Assembly: GCA_038230955.1 (NCBI GenBank)
Contig: JBBRMG010000001.1
Location: forward strand, 1-64,000
Direction of reading: 5' to 3'
Origin: JBBRMG01 sp038230955
Lineage (GTDB): Bacteria; Patescibacteriota; Doudnabacteria; UBA920
DNA: 64,000 bases
The position numbers and the translations under genes are program-made. Below, piece after piece: positions 1 through 9,645 of this stretch. The notes beneath the pieces were generated by a model, which was not told where the DNA came from, made no database searches, and saw only the letters and a list, made by a program, of their open reading frames with translations. Within the stretch, counting starts at the first letter, position 1, and the number at the start of each line of letters is the position of its first letter.

Positions 1-210
1 GAGCTTTCCATAAACTCATAAACTGTAAACAAAATTTTTCCCCCTCATTAGTTATAAAAGATCAGAATATATTGCCCTGGAAATAGTATCCCAGACATCG
101 CATTATATGCAAAATATGGGCGGAAGTCAATGCCTTACCCTAACATTTCTATCCTGCCATTGGTTGTCAATAACATATAATCCCTTTAGATAAGAGGTAT
201 TAAATGAGCC
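1..210. other. upstream intergenic, no gene seen
   Basis: AT-rich sequence at the window edge. No reading frame with a ribosome binding site is visible on either strand, and no RNA gene is recognised. It probably separates the plus-strand unit starting at 458 from whatever lies to the left. Confidence 0.5.
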
Positions 211-239
211 TTGACAAAAGTACAGAAATAGTGTATAGT
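211..239 (+). promoter_or_regulatory. sigma-70-type promoter for the 458 operon
   Basis: TTGACA at 211-216 and TATAGT at 234-239 are separated by 17 bases, a near-consensus housekeeping promoter. Transcription should start near 246, giving a 5' leader of more than 200 bases before the first start codon at 458. Confidence 0.8.
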
Positions 240-457
240 GATATGTCAAAACGAATACCCGTTTTGATGTCCGTTCTTTGAAAATAAGCGTTTAAAGATA
301 TAGTCAGCTTGGCCTTGTAGGGGCTGCAAGTACTTCCTTGTATTCCCTATTAGGCCGGGCTGGCCGAAACGTACAATTGTGTACGTTAACATACGGCCGG
401 TAACGGCTAAAATTAGCTTTAAACCAATTTCATCAAAAAGGAGAAAAACAAAATATC
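240..457 (+). promoter_or_regulatory. long structured 5' leader
   Basis: The leader contains several clear inverted repeats. TCAAAACG pairs with CGTTTTGA at about 244-265. GGCCT..TAGGG pairs with CCCTA..AGGCC at about 311-355. A perfect AACGTACA/TGTACGTT hairpin lies at 369-388, and a small GCCG/CGGC hairpin follows. No T-run follows any of them, so they do not look like terminators. A GGAG motif stands at 440-443, 14 bases before the ATG. No known riboswitch consensus was recognised; a cis-regulatory RNA is an inference. Confidence 0.45.
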
Positions 458-2044
458 ATGGGAGTTCTTAGCATATTCAAACGTCGACCCGCAGCGGAAT
501 CAATTATTGAGACCGCCCAAACCGCCGAAGTCAGCATCCACGAGGATGCGAATTTCGACAACACACAACTCATTGCGGCAACAGCCGTAATGACAGATCG
601 TGCGGAAAAAGTCATTGCTCCGCAGTATACCGGCGGGTTTGGCCCGCTATTTTCTAAACTGGCCGCTGAACTCAGCGACAAGTTCGAGGAAATAGAGAAA
701 AATGCGTTCGGTAAGATGGCGCAACTCAAACGCGAGCTGACCGAAGCATTCGGCAATTTCTCTCCGGAGCGCATAACAAAGCGTTACGAGGAAGATGTGG
801 AAACTGCCAAGAACGACCTAAAAGACGGCATCAAACGAGCCGTGTCGACAACCATGTCGGACGACCATTTAGACGCCAAGGACCTGAGCGGCTTGTACGA
901 GGAGCATTATTCCATCGGACAGAAGCTCAGCAATTACGTTCGCAGCTTAGCCGGATACCCTGAAGCCCACATCCCGTATGTCCACTTTGCGTGGTCATAC
1001 TTCCGGATAGCGGTCCTCGGAGCAATCATTCTTGCCGTAGAGTTCTTTGCCGGCATGCCCATTTTCCGCACCCAGGGCAACACGATTTCGGGAGCCATGT
1101 GGTCCCTGATATCTGTTCTGGTTATGTGGATCACGGCAGAGTTGGCGGCCAGCGGTCTTGCAGTAATCCTGCAGCACCGCAAAACCGAAAAAGACTTCTA
1201 TCGCCATCAACCCGACGGACGCGACCCGCTGACCGGCAAAGTAATTACCTTGCTTTCCCCCAGCCCCGCATCTGTGTACGGCACGTACATTGCAATGTTC
1301 TTGTTCGTCCTCTCATCAGCTCTTCTGCTTTTCGGCAGATTGCTGTGGGCAGGCGGAATGAGGGACGCATCTACGGCCCAAACCGGTGCTATCATGATCG
1401 TGGTCTTTTCCTGGGTATATTTCGTTGTTACGTTAATTGCAGCGCCCCGGTACCCGAAAGAGTACCAGTTAGAATACCAGCGCCTACTCAACGAGCAGGA
1501 GCGGTTGACTAATGAGGTCAAACAACTTAGCGAAACTAATGTCGATGATCGTTACAATATGGAAGTCGACCGACTTCGCAGAGTGTATAACGATGAAGTC
1601 GACGCGGCTGAAACGGAAGCCCTGGAAACTCCAAAACGATTACGCGAAAAGAGAGATTTGTATCTGGCGATTTATGCCCACTATGAAAACACCGTAGCGG
1701 CATTCCGTCGGCTCTACCAAACTCTCACTAACGTGATCGTGCAGAAGGTTGTGGCTCTGAAACAATTGGACGCCAGCGAAACCGTCGCTGCGATCGACCC
1801 CAACGTGACGCAAACCTACTTTGATTTGCGCTTTGCCCCTGCTCTACAGGACGACACCTTTACAGCCCAAATGAAACTTTGGGATATAAAAGATGTCGAA
1901 TTACCGGAAGGTAAAAAAATCACCGATTTTGACACCTTCCGCCATGCGGCAGAAGAAGAGGCAAAATCAATGTTCAAGGCCCCCGCCGATCTCGACATAT
2001 GGTCGAAGAGGGCGGACATCGCGACCACGGAGGAAAAATCGTAA
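458..2044 (+). CDS. membrane protein with coiled-coil ends, unknown function
   Basis: A 528-aa protein of no family I recognise. Residues 1-170 are soluble and charged. About 175-240 holds two or three hydrophobic helices (one reads ILAVEFFAGM), and about 270-330 holds two more (YGTYIAMFLFVLSSALLLFG and IVVFSWVYFVVTL). Residues 335-410 are a heptad-like, charged coiled coil, followed by a soluble tail. The topology is a multi-pass inner-membrane protein with large cytoplasmic ends. The start ATG at 458 follows the only promoter seen. The stop overlaps the start of the next gene (taATG), so the two are translationally coupled and probably work together. Confidence 0.8.
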   Translation: MGVLSIFKRRPAAESIIETAQTAEVSIHEDANFDNTQLIAATAVMTDRAEKVIAPQYTGGFGPLFSKLAAELSDKFEEIEKNAFGKMAQLKRELTEAFGNFSPERITKRYEEDVETAKNDLKDGIKRAVSTTMSDDHLDAKDLSGLYEEHYSIGQKLSNYVRSLAGYPEAHIPYVHFAWSYFRIAVLGAIILAVEFFAGMPIFRTQGNTISGAMWSLISVLVMWITAELAASGLAVILQHRKTEKDFYRHQPDGRDPLTGKVITLLSPSPASVYGTYIAMFLFVLSSALLLFGRLLWAGGMRDASTAQTGAIMIVVFSWVYFVVTLIAAPRYPKEYQLEYQRLLNEQERLTNEVKQLSETNVDDRYNMEVDRLRRVYNDEVDAAETEALETPKRLREKRDLYLAIYAHYENTVAAFRRLYQTLTNVIVQKVVALKQLDASETVAAIDPNVTQTYFDLRFAPALQDDTFTAQMKLWDIKDVELPEGKKITDFDTFRHAAEEEAKSMFKAPADLDIWSKRADIATTEEKS

Positions 2045-3132
2045 TGGAAAGCAGAAGAATAAATAAAGGGGCTGGCACACGCCAGTCCCAAACAACCAAC
2101 GCTCGAGATAGTTGGGACAGCAAAAAGATCATGACCGCTTGTGTCTTAGTCTTTGCAGCAATTGCTGCTATCGCTGTTCCCGGTTATTTCATATATAGAT
2201 CTTACGCGACGTACAATGCAAACGTCATTGAAAAAACTTTTGAACGTCAGGCTACCAAGCCGGCGCCGAAAGTACCGATCGATGAATTGTTCGGCGATGA
2301 CCAAATGAGGGCCTACGAAGAAGGCCAAGGTTTGAAAGTCACATTCAAAACCGACTTCGGCGGCGACGCTGAACAAGAGGTTTTCTTACTCGAACCGTGG
2401 GCGACGTTTGAACAAACATCAATCCCGGAAAGAAAGGACTATGTGGCAAAACGTAAGTCTGAATTCGAGCAGGCGGTCAAAGACTTCGAGAGCAATAAAC
2501 CCCGGACATTGGCGATGAAAATATACGTCGATGATACCGACGGGATTAGCGCTAATTACAAAGCGCAAGTCCTGAATGCTATAGACGAATTAAAACTCGT
2601 AAAATGGCTAAAACTGGGCAACGGTCTCGATCTCGAAGGTTTCCGACTAAGTTCACTGGACGCGACTGACAATAAAAAAGTTAGTATTGAACAATCCAGT
2701 GGGCCCCGAGCGGACGCACAAGCCAATGGTCTCATGAGCCAGGTCAAAGAAGTGGTTACATTTCTCTTGGTGAATCGTGGGCCAAAATCACACAGTAGTG
2801 TGGCGACGGCATTATTTGATTCTGCCGCAAATACAACTGAGTATAAGTCACAGCGGATAATAGTTTTTAGCGACGGTCTGGAAAATTCGGACTTAGCGTC
2901 GGTTTACACCAATAAAAACTTGCTGCTCGACGAGAACAAATGGGAAGAACTGGACAAAGACCTGACTCAGGTCCGTCCGTTCCCCTCACTCGCCGGCAGC
3001 TCCGTAGAGTGGTACGTTCCGGTTACTGGGAAAGATGCCCCTCTTCAAAGGGCGTCCGAGCGGTATTGGAAACGCGTACTGTTACAGAAATGTGGTGCGG
3101 GACAGGTTGTCACGCATCTCGTGAAACTGTAA
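2044..3132 (+). CDS. membrane-anchored VWA-like protein
   Basis: The start at 2044 is preferred over an in-frame ATG at 1999: GGAGG stands about 10 bases upstream and the ATG overlaps the previous stop. The 362-aa product has one N-terminal membrane helix (ACVLVFAAIAAIAVPGYFI) and a long extracytoplasmic part. The segment KIYVDDTDGIS followed later by IIVFSDGLENSD resembles the first and central strands of von Willebrand A domains, although the DxSxS metal motif is degenerate. It could be a surface or periplasmic binding or assembly factor partnered with the upstream membrane protein. The VWA assignment is moderately sure; function is unknown. Confidence 0.7.
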   Translation: MESRRINKGAGTRQSQTTNARDSWDSKKIMTACVLVFAAIAAIAVPGYFIYRSYATYNANVIEKTFERQATKPAPKVPIDELFGDDQMRAYEEGQGLKVTFKTDFGGDAEQEVFLLEPWATFEQTSIPERKDYVAKRKSEFEQAVKDFESNKPRTLAMKIYVDDTDGISANYKAQVLNAIDELKLVKWLKLGNGLDLEGFRLSSLDATDNKKVSIEQSSGPRADAQANGLMSQVKEVVTFLLVNRGPKSHSSVATALFDSAANTTEYKSQRIIVFSDGLENSDLASVYTNKNLLLDENKWEELDKDLTQVRPFPSLAGSSVEWYVPVTGKDAPLQRASERYWKRVLLQKCGAGQVVTHLVKL

Positions 3133-3160
3133 AATCGTAGGAGGAACTACGAACATACCT

Positions 3161-3208
3161 GACCGGGTTAGAATATGCTTTACCGCTATTCTTTCCCGGT
3201 CTTTTTTT
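3161..3208 (+). terminator. intrinsic terminator of the 458-3132 operon
   Basis: GACCGGG..AGAATA pairs with TATTCT..CCCGGTC and is followed by seven T. The T-run touches the stop codon of the converging gene at 3207. Confidence 0.85.
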
Positions 3209-3728
3209 ATTGATTACCTATAGCGCGATGCAACTCCCCTATTGCTTTATATGCAGGAGAATTGATAGATAGCTTTAATTGCTCACTTTTATTTCTCAAT
3301 GTCGCATGAGCTACATCATAACTCCCCTGGTTTATCAACCGTTCTATAGCTAACCTGTCGGGGGTATTTGTAAATACACCGAGGGTTTGCAATTCTTTAG
3401 TTATTTCCGCCATTGCTCTGGGTGGAAATAACTTATCCATCACTTCCTGCAATACCTCCCACTCTATCGGGTCAATAGTTTTATTACTTTCTATATCCCG
3501 GATAACCTCAACTAGTAGTCGATCTTCTTCAGTCTCCCCGGGTACAGGTTGTTGAGATTGCAGAATTTCAATACGCGCATCTAAATCGGGGGCGTGTATA
3601 AGATCGCGCAGTAGCTGCACATTGTGTGCTGATAAATTTTCATCACCAAGAAGCGCTGCAGATATATCCTGAAGCCGTTCATTGGCTGACTCATCAATGG
3701 GATTGCTCTCCCTCTCCGGATTACTCAT
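3207..3728 (-). CDS. hypothetical helical acidic protein
   Basis: A 173-aa soluble protein with no membrane helix or signal peptide. It is rich in Glu, Asp and Leu and predicted mostly helical. It starts four bases after the stop of the giant-protein gene, so it is in the same operon. No family recognised. The gene ends against the terminator of the converging plus-strand operon. Confidence 0.7.
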   Translation of the reverse strand: MSNPERESNPIDESANERLQDISAALLGDENLSAHNVQLLRDLIHAPDLDARIEILQSQQPVPGETEEDRLLVEVIRDIESNKTIDPIEWEVLQEVMDKLFPPRAMAEITKELQTLGVFTNTPDRLAIERLINQGSYDVAHATLRNKSEQLKLSINSPAYKAIGELHRAIGNQ

Positions 3729-3732
3729 GTCT

Positions 3733-6700
3733 CTATTTTACGTCCAGTTTCTTTTTTATTGCCGCAAGTAGCACCGGATATTTTATCTTTGTCCCCAGCA
3801 TCCATTTATTTTTTCCGAGCATGGGTTGCTTTTCACCATTGAACAAACCCATTCGCATATTATCAAATTCCAATTGCTTATCACCACTCAAATGATTTGA
3901 ATCCTTACCAAGTTGCGTTCGGATTTTTAATAACATTTTAGCAAATTCTTCTTGCTCCTCTTGAGTTTTTAAGAATTTATTCCATCCTGTTATGCTCTTT
4001 TCTATAGGACCCAAATCTTTGCGGAAATTTTCCAACCGCCGGGTTTTTGGGCCTTTCTCTACTGAGGCTTCGACAGCCTCATGGTTTTCAATTGGATCCA
4101 CGGCAGCAACTTCCTTCAGTGACTCAGCTATCGTTGACAGAATATTATCTTCCTCCGCCTTCAAGCCGATAGTAATTTTATTACGATTGCTAATAACTCC
4201 TGTAGAACCATCTATACCAAAGCCCAGCTCGGTGAACCTTTCTTTTTGACTGTTAGACAATAAGCCATAAGCTTTGTGAAGCGTCGTCAATATTTTGAGC
4301 TTGCCTTTAATTTGTGCTCGATCAGGATTCAATTCGGGCATGATGCTGAAAGCCCCCATTTTATCTGCCCGTTTACTGCCCCGGACAATATCAGTGACGC
4401 CAGGATAAACCGTGAGGAAGAAGTCCCATTCCTTTTTGTGAGCTGCTAAGTCTTTTGCTTTCTCCCTGTCTTCAGGCGATTCAGTTGCGGCGATAGGAGC
4501 TGGTTCAACAACTGGCTCCGTGTCAGCAATAGGCTCAGCGGTTGGTTCTACTTCAGGTTCCACGCTAGGTGTGGCCGACTCTGCAGTCGCACCGGTCGCT
4601 GAAACTGCCTCAGAAGCTGTAGCCTCACCACCCTCTACAGCATCCTCTGCATTGTCAGAAGGGACATAGTCAGGATTATCCACCATTCGATTACCAGCTC
4701 TGTCATATGCAGACCTGTCTAAGCTCTCAGCCCGCAATTTACGCTCAGCGTCCGTCATGGCTATGCTCTTAGCTGGAGCCTTAGGGTCTGTGCGGCCGTA
4801 CATTGCACGATCCGGTATCCAAGCTGGATTAGTCGCATCGTACAACCGATCATTGACCAAGCCTTCACCTGTACCATCCACGCCACCACCAGGTCCCCTG
4901 TGGGGCGGTGGATGAGGCAATTCCATGGTTCCCTTACCAGTGTGTGTATTAAGAACGTGGAATGTCCCATTCTTATCGATATAACCAACTTCAATGGCGC
5001 GCGCTAATTGATTACCATTGGCATCAAAAGCCTTACCACGCAACTCATCTGTTAATTGTAATTTACCGGCGGCGTCCAAATGACCAGCAGTAATTCCCGT
5101 ATTGCCTTTGTAGGCTTCATTATTAGTAAAGACGCGCACTTCCATACGCTGATTCAAATCGCCTGCGGCTTGATGTTGCTTCATCTCTTGCATGATCGAC
5201 AATAGTTTTGGATCGGTACTCTTGTCCCACGCGACAGTATCACCGCGAGCAATATTCCCATGAATTTGCTTCATAGTACGAGCCTCATCAATTGTAATAT
5301 GACCTTGGCCTTTTTTGCCTTCCCAAACGTGATACTGATTTTGCTGTTTCCCTTCAAACTCTAAGTGATGCGTGCCGTGACGGCCAGGCTGGTCGTCCCA
5401 AATCTTTTTTCCAAACTTATTCAAAATATACTCTTGGGCGTTGGCGTCAGTATTCGGATTGGTTTCAGTACCAGGGATACTACCACCAACAGTTGGCGCA
5501 CCATCAACTGCGCTAAATGTACTTGGGTTACGGAGCATGCTGTTGTCATGCCACCAACTTTTCATCGAATCTGACTTTTCAGCGGCGTAATCCATGAACC
5601 GCTCAAAGTTTGTACCGCGGTTTTTAAAGTATTCCACACCCAAACCACGGCCACTTAAATACAAAACTTCTTGCGCGGCTAATGATGCTCCAATAGCCAA
5701 TGCCCCACCAGCAAGGGCAGTCTTCCATGATTGCCACTTGCGATAACTGTTTTCAGAATTTTCGGCATCATTAATTTTCGATATTATCAGATCTTTTTGG
5801 CGATTCCGTTCAACAGTCAAGTCTAGATCGCCTGTTAAGTGCTTTAGCAAAATATCAACACGATTACGTTCGCCTAACACAGTGCCTTGGCGGGCCCCGG
5901 TTTCTTGGTCAGCAATAAATAAATCTCTTTGATTGCCTTTGCTCTTTTCGATGCCTCGACGAGCGGCAATTTCTGCTAACTTTTGTTTATCAGTATCATT
6001 CAATGTAGCTAAATCTTTCCCCTCTAGACCTTGCATGAAACCAATGGCTGCGTTATATGTCATATTTTCAAACCGACCTTTGCTTTCAGTCAGCACGTTC
6101 TCTTGTTGCCCACCCAACGCTTCGTTGCTTCTAGCCACGGCAGCATCGATCTTTAAATTCTTGCTCCGTTTGTAATACATGTAAGCGCCAATACCAGCGC
6201 CACCAGCAACCAGCGGCAATATAAACGGACTTAATCCCACTGCTCCGGCAATCCCAAATCCGGCGGCCATGCCGGCTCCCCTAAACCCTGTAGTAGCAAT
6301 ACGGGTACTAACTGCGGCAGCCAGCCCAAACACAATTGGGTTTGCCACAAACTGACCCATAAATTTATGCGACTCAGCCCAATTCATCGCTTTCTCCATA
6401 GAGCTAAATGTGCCTTTTGGTAAATTATTGTACAAATCCCGTTCTTTGTACCCTAACTGAATATCTAACTGAGCGAGGCTGTCTAAGTGTTCTTTCAATT
6501 GTGCTTTGACTTCTGGAGTCTCTGCACCACCGGCTTCTGCAATTAATTGCTCCTGATAATCTTTGTACTCTTGAGCTAATTTAGCAAAGTTACTGGCATA
6601 TAATAAATCTTTTTTGGGTGCGCCCGGCTTCCCCCAATCACCTGCTACCGTTGGAGCAATTTCATCACGCACAAACAACTCAATTGCTGCTCGTGAACCA

Positions 6701-8286
6701 TTTTCATGAGCCGCTTTGGCGTATTTAGGATCAACCCCCGACCACTCATTGCGAGCATAGGCATCAAAAATTGGGGCCATCTTAGTAGCTAATTCGGCAT
6801 CTTTAACTTCATCACCTCGCTCATGATTTTGTTCTAAATTATGCTCATATGTTTCAATAATGCCGTCTAAGATTTTATAGTAGTCGCCGACGTTACGCCC
6901 AGTTTTATTAGCATTAGGATTACCGATCAGACGTCCTTCAATCGCTTTCATCAAGTTATTGTCTGATTTAATCTCGTCTAGTGCTTTCTTGTAGAAATCC
7001 ATCACATAACCTCGTTCCGCTAAACCAACCCAACGCCTTTTCAGCCAACCAGATTTACTGAGCATGTCCCGCTTCATTTCTTCGGCTTTAGCCTCAGCCA
7101 TGCGCTCGGCAATTTCAGTGGCATTAACTAAAATGATTCGTTTTTTTGGTTTTGCTTCTGGCACTTTCATAACTTCTCGGTCTCGCAGCACTAACATGGC
7201 TAAAGCATAATTCTGTTCATGCGGACTTTTGGTATCGAAACCAGGGATATCGTTACCATACTTTTCTACGAGACCAGTTCGATACGCTGGATCAGCATGT
7301 TTTTCAATTAGATTGGCCTCGCGTTTGGTATAAGGATTCTGGTCTATGGCCTCAGCTTCGGTTAAACCAATCCCGTTGTCTTTACCGTAATGATAGTCAA
7401 AATAATTTTTGGCGTATGTTTCTAAGGAAGATTTTAACTGCTCATATTCTTTTACGGCCTGGGCATTAACGGAGTCATCGTTTCGCTCTTTATCTCGATG
7501 CGATTCCAAAATTTGTTTTAAGGCTTCCGCTCGTTGATGTTGACGGAAGTTATCAGAATAATGGTCACCATAAAACTGATCGGCGTGACTACCGTTACTG
7601 CGGTCCGCTTGTTCCCATTGCTCAACCATAGAATTGACATCTTCAATTATCTGATGATAAGCCTCGGGGCCTGATTGTTTTTCCCCGCTAGCATTAAGCT
7701 GACTCATTTTATCCACTTCTGATAACACTTCCTGCGGAGTATTCAAATTATTGAGTATGCGTTTTTGATCTAGTAGATTAGTGGCATCTATGTCTGCATT
7801 GTCTTTTTTCTGTTCTACCACCCATTGGTCGGTTACCCGTTTCATCGTATCCAAAGCTTTGATAATGCCGTCCAATGGGATGCCTTCCTCGCGTTGCATA
7901 GGTTTACCATTTTCACTGCGCACATTTCCGTCTTCATTCAAGACCTGGACCATGTACTTATCCTGCATGGGATCATTTAATCCATGCGCAGCACTTTCAG
8001 CGGCGTCAAGAGCCCAACGCATATTAGCAACCTCTTTAGCTTCTTGCTCTGTCAGCTCTTCTACATTTAAGCTCTCTAGAAAGGCGCGGATTTTTATGAG
8101 AGCAGCTTCCATAGACAGCTTCGCTTTTTCTCGCTGTTTTTCTATGAGCTCTTTGGTAGTTATTTTTTCTTGCTCAACCTGTTGTTCGGCCGACTGTGGC
8201 TGTTCGGGCTGTGTGGTCTCCTCTATGGGTTCAGTACTGCCTTCGGCAGTGTGGGGCGACATAGGAGGACTAGGAAATTTTGGCAT
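3733..8286 (-). CDS. giant membrane-associated protein, unknown function
   Basis: A 1517-aa protein. Residues 1-45 are Pro/Glu/Gln-rich. Residues 45-640 are charged and helical. About 665-725 is a Gly/Ala-rich hydrophobic block (FGLAAAVSTRIAT, FILPLVAGGAGIGAYMYY). A further hydrophobic stretch lies near 880 (ALAGGALAIGASLAAQ). About 1255-1320 is a Pro/Glu/Val/Ala low-complexity linker, followed by a helical C-terminal domain of about 200 residues. There are no catalytic motifs I recognise. Proteins of this size and composition are common and mostly lineage-specific in CPR genomes. It forms one operon with the small genes on both sides. A surface or cell-envelope role is an inference. Confidence 0.8.
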   Translation of the reverse strand: MPKFPSPPMSPHTAEGSTEPIEETTQPEQPQSAEQQVEQEKITTKELIEKQREKAKLSMEAALIKIRAFLESLNVEELTEQEAKEVANMRWALDAAESAAHGLNDPMQDKYMVQVLNEDGNVRSENGKPMQREEGIPLDGIIKALDTMKRVTDQWVVEQKKDNADIDATNLLDQKRILNNLNTPQEVLSEVDKMSQLNASGEKQSGPEAYHQIIEDVNSMVEQWEQADRSNGSHADQFYGDHYSDNFRQHQRAEALKQILESHRDKERNDDSVNAQAVKEYEQLKSSLETYAKNYFDYHYGKDNGIGLTEAEAIDQNPYTKREANLIEKHADPAYRTGLVEKYGNDIPGFDTKSPHEQNYALAMLVLRDREVMKVPEAKPKKRIILVNATEIAERMAEAKAEEMKRDMLSKSGWLKRRWVGLAERGYVMDFYKKALDEIKSDNNLMKAIEGRLIGNPNANKTGRNVGDYYKILDGIIETYEHNLEQNHERGDEVKDAELATKMAPIFDAYARNEWSGVDPKYAKAAHENGSRAAIELFVRDEIAPTVAGDWGKPGAPKKDLLYASNFAKLAQEYKDYQEQLIAEAGGAETPEVKAQLKEHLDSLAQLDIQLGYKERDLYNNLPKGTFSSMEKAMNWAESHKFMGQFVANPIVFGLAAAVSTRIATTGFRGAGMAAGFGIAGAVGLSPFILPLVAGGAGIGAYMYYKRSKNLKIDAAVARSNEALGGQQENVLTESKGRFENMTYNAAIGFMQGLEGKDLATLNDTDKQKLAEIAARRGIEKSKGNQRDLFIADQETGARQGTVLGERNRVDILLKHLTGDLDLTVERNRQKDLIISKINDAENSENSYRKWQSWKTALAGGALAIGASLAAQEVLYLSGRGLGVEYFKNRGTNFERFMDYAAEKSDSMKSWWHDNSMLRNPSTFSAVDGAPTVGGSIPGTETNPNTDANAQEYILNKFGKKIWDDQPGRHGTHHLEFEGKQQNQYHVWEGKKGQGHITIDEARTMKQIHGNIARGDTVAWDKSTDPKLLSIMQEMKQHQAAGDLNQRMEVRVFTNNEAYKGNTGITAGHLDAAGKLQLTDELRGKAFDANGNQLARAIEVGYIDKNGTFHVLNTHTGKGTMELPHPPPHRGPGGGVDGTGEGLVNDRLYDATNPAWIPDRAMYGRTDPKAPAKSIAMTDAERKLRAESLDRSAYDRAGNRMVDNPDYVPSDNAEDAVEGGEATASEAVSATGATAESATPSVEPEVEPTAEPIADTEPVVEPAPIAATESPEDREKAKDLAAHKKEWDFFLTVYPGVTDIVRGSKRADKMGAFSIMPELNPDRAQIKGKLKILTTLHKAYGLLSNSQKERFTELGFGIDGSTGVISNRNKITIGLKAEEDNILSTIAESLKEVAAVDPIENHEAVEASVEKGPKTRRLENFRKDLGPIEKSITGWNKFLKTQEEQEEFAKMLLKIRTQLGKDSNHLSGDKQLEFDNMRMGLFNGEKQPMLGKNKWMLGTKIKYPVLLAAIKKKLDVK

Positions 8287-8296
8287 AGTCTAGATA

Positions 8297-8632
8297 TTAT
8301 TTACCGACGTAAACGCGTTTAAATTCAAGCATTGCCTCTGTATATATGCGATCAATATCAGGCAAACGAGAACGGAAAAACTGCTCGACTGTGTTTTGAT
8401 CAGCCGAGCCTTTATCCATTAATTCCCCAAAAGCAACTTGGTCTACTTCAGACAATTTCGAAAAAGTAGCAGTGAGTAGCCATTTATTTAACCGACCAGC
8501 TAGGTCGTCTATCATTTGTTGTTTTGTTTCCTCAGGCAGGGTGTCAAACCCCTTTTCGACTAGGCAAGACTCCAAAAAGATACTAATTTCCTGGGGAATC
8601 TGCATAGCCTCAACATCATCCAATTCATTCAT
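8297..8632 (-). CDS. small hypothetical protein (DUF5663-like?)
   Basis: The frame opens with TTG at 8656, but the first ATG is at 8632, giving 111 aa. Helical, with a pattern (LPEETKQQMIDDLAGRL, then FFRSRLPDIDRIY) that reminds me of the CPR-wide small family DUF5663; this is memory of a pattern, not a search. It lies directly upstream of the giant-protein gene and is probably its first operon partner. No membrane helix. Confidence 0.6.
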   Translation of the reverse strand: MNELDDVEAMQIPQEISIFLESCLVEKGFDTLPEETKQQMIDDLAGRLNKWLLTATFSKLSEVDQVAFGELMDKGSADQNTVEQFFRSRLPDIDRIYTEAMLEFKRVYVGK

Positions 8633-8684
8633 GATTGGTTGTGATAATTGTATCAATAAGTACCTTTATTAAAACACATTTTTT

Positions 8685-9626
8685 TCATAGCGGCAAGCTT
8701 ACTCGAGGGCTATACCACCAGGCGCATATTTTTTCACTAACCCACACTGCCAAAACTGCCAAAACATACCCAGCCAGAATATCTATGATGTAATGATATC
8801 TCAGGTAGACCGTTGATATTTGCAAAAACAGGATGAATGGCAAAAATATAAAGAATAATATCCTGTGGTATTTTATAGTCACTAATAAATAAACAGAGCT
8901 TAAAGCTATATGCAAGCTCGGAAAAACATCCCTTGTTGCTGATAAAGCGGATATGGTTTGGGATGTAAAATTAGATATTGCGCGCCCCCCCAAATCAACA
9001 GAATAATGGTTAGCCAAGAAATATGACGGCCCCACTGCTGGAACTAACCAATATCCAATAAATCCTACAAACACAGTAATACTCACTGCCAGTAACAGTA
9101 TACGCAATGGATTGATCAATTTACTAAAGAAAAAAACAAACAACAAAACCGGTATATAAAAAAAGAAGGTCAAATAACAAAAACTCATCCAATCAGTCAG
9201 TTCTGCAGAAATAAATTTCTGCATGAACACGGTGGGGTGAACATGTCGAAACACCATAGAGTCAATCAAATATAAATACTTATCCTTATCCGGGCTTGAA
9301 ATTAAAGGTAAAATATCATGCAAATTATCATATACCGATAATATAATCCCTATTGAAAATAAATACCTGAAAAACAGGGCATCTTGCCAACCAAACCAGT
9401 CAGCAGATACTTTGTTACTTATCATAGCGTAGAAAATTTTAAACCATTTTATGAAGATAAATACACTCAACAAAAAAACTGTGACAACTACTATCCAATA
9501 CAGAAAAGCGGGTCTTAAATTTATACTAGTTTTATAAACGATGTGAATAATAATAAATAGCAATAAAAAAGGGATCGATATTAGTTCTTCTGGATGAAAA
9601 TGTTTTTTTATAAATTTTAATGCCAT
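8685..9626 (-). CDS. PAP2/inositolphosphotransferase-like membrane enzyme
   Basis: About 313 aa with six to eight membrane helices. FPSLHIALS and YHYIIDILAG match the C2 and C3 motifs of the PAP2 superfamily (SxH and HxxxD), the part that binds and transfers phosphate from lipid-linked substrates. The arrangement resembles AUR1/PAP2_3 phosphotransferases more than small PAP2 phosphatases. An ATG at 9677 exists, but it would overlap the upstream gene by 32 bases, so 9626 is preferred. It is third in a run with GT2 and GT-C enzymes, suggesting a lipid-linked glycan or glycophospholipid pathway. Confidence 0.75.
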   Translation of the reverse strand: MALKFIKKHFHPEELISIPFLLLFIIIHIVYKTSINLRPAFLYWIVVVTVFLLSVFIFIKWFKIFYAMISNKVSADWFGWQDALFFRYLFSIGIILSVYDNLHDILPLISSPDKDKYLYLIDSMVFRHVHPTVFMQKFISAELTDWMSFCYLTFFFYIPVLLFVFFFSKLINPLRILLLAVSITVFVGFIGYWLVPAVGPSYFLANHYSVDLGGRAISNFTSQTISALSATRDVFPSLHIALSSVYLLVTIKYHRILFFIFLPFILFLQISTVYLRYHYIIDILAGYVLAVLAVWVSEKICAWWYSPRVSLPL

Positions 9627-9645
9627 ATTGCAAAGATAAGAATAA

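Noticed and set aside
991..1521. Several long frames inside the 458-2044 gene
   Set aside because: Shadow frames of a GC-richer gene with no ribosome sites.
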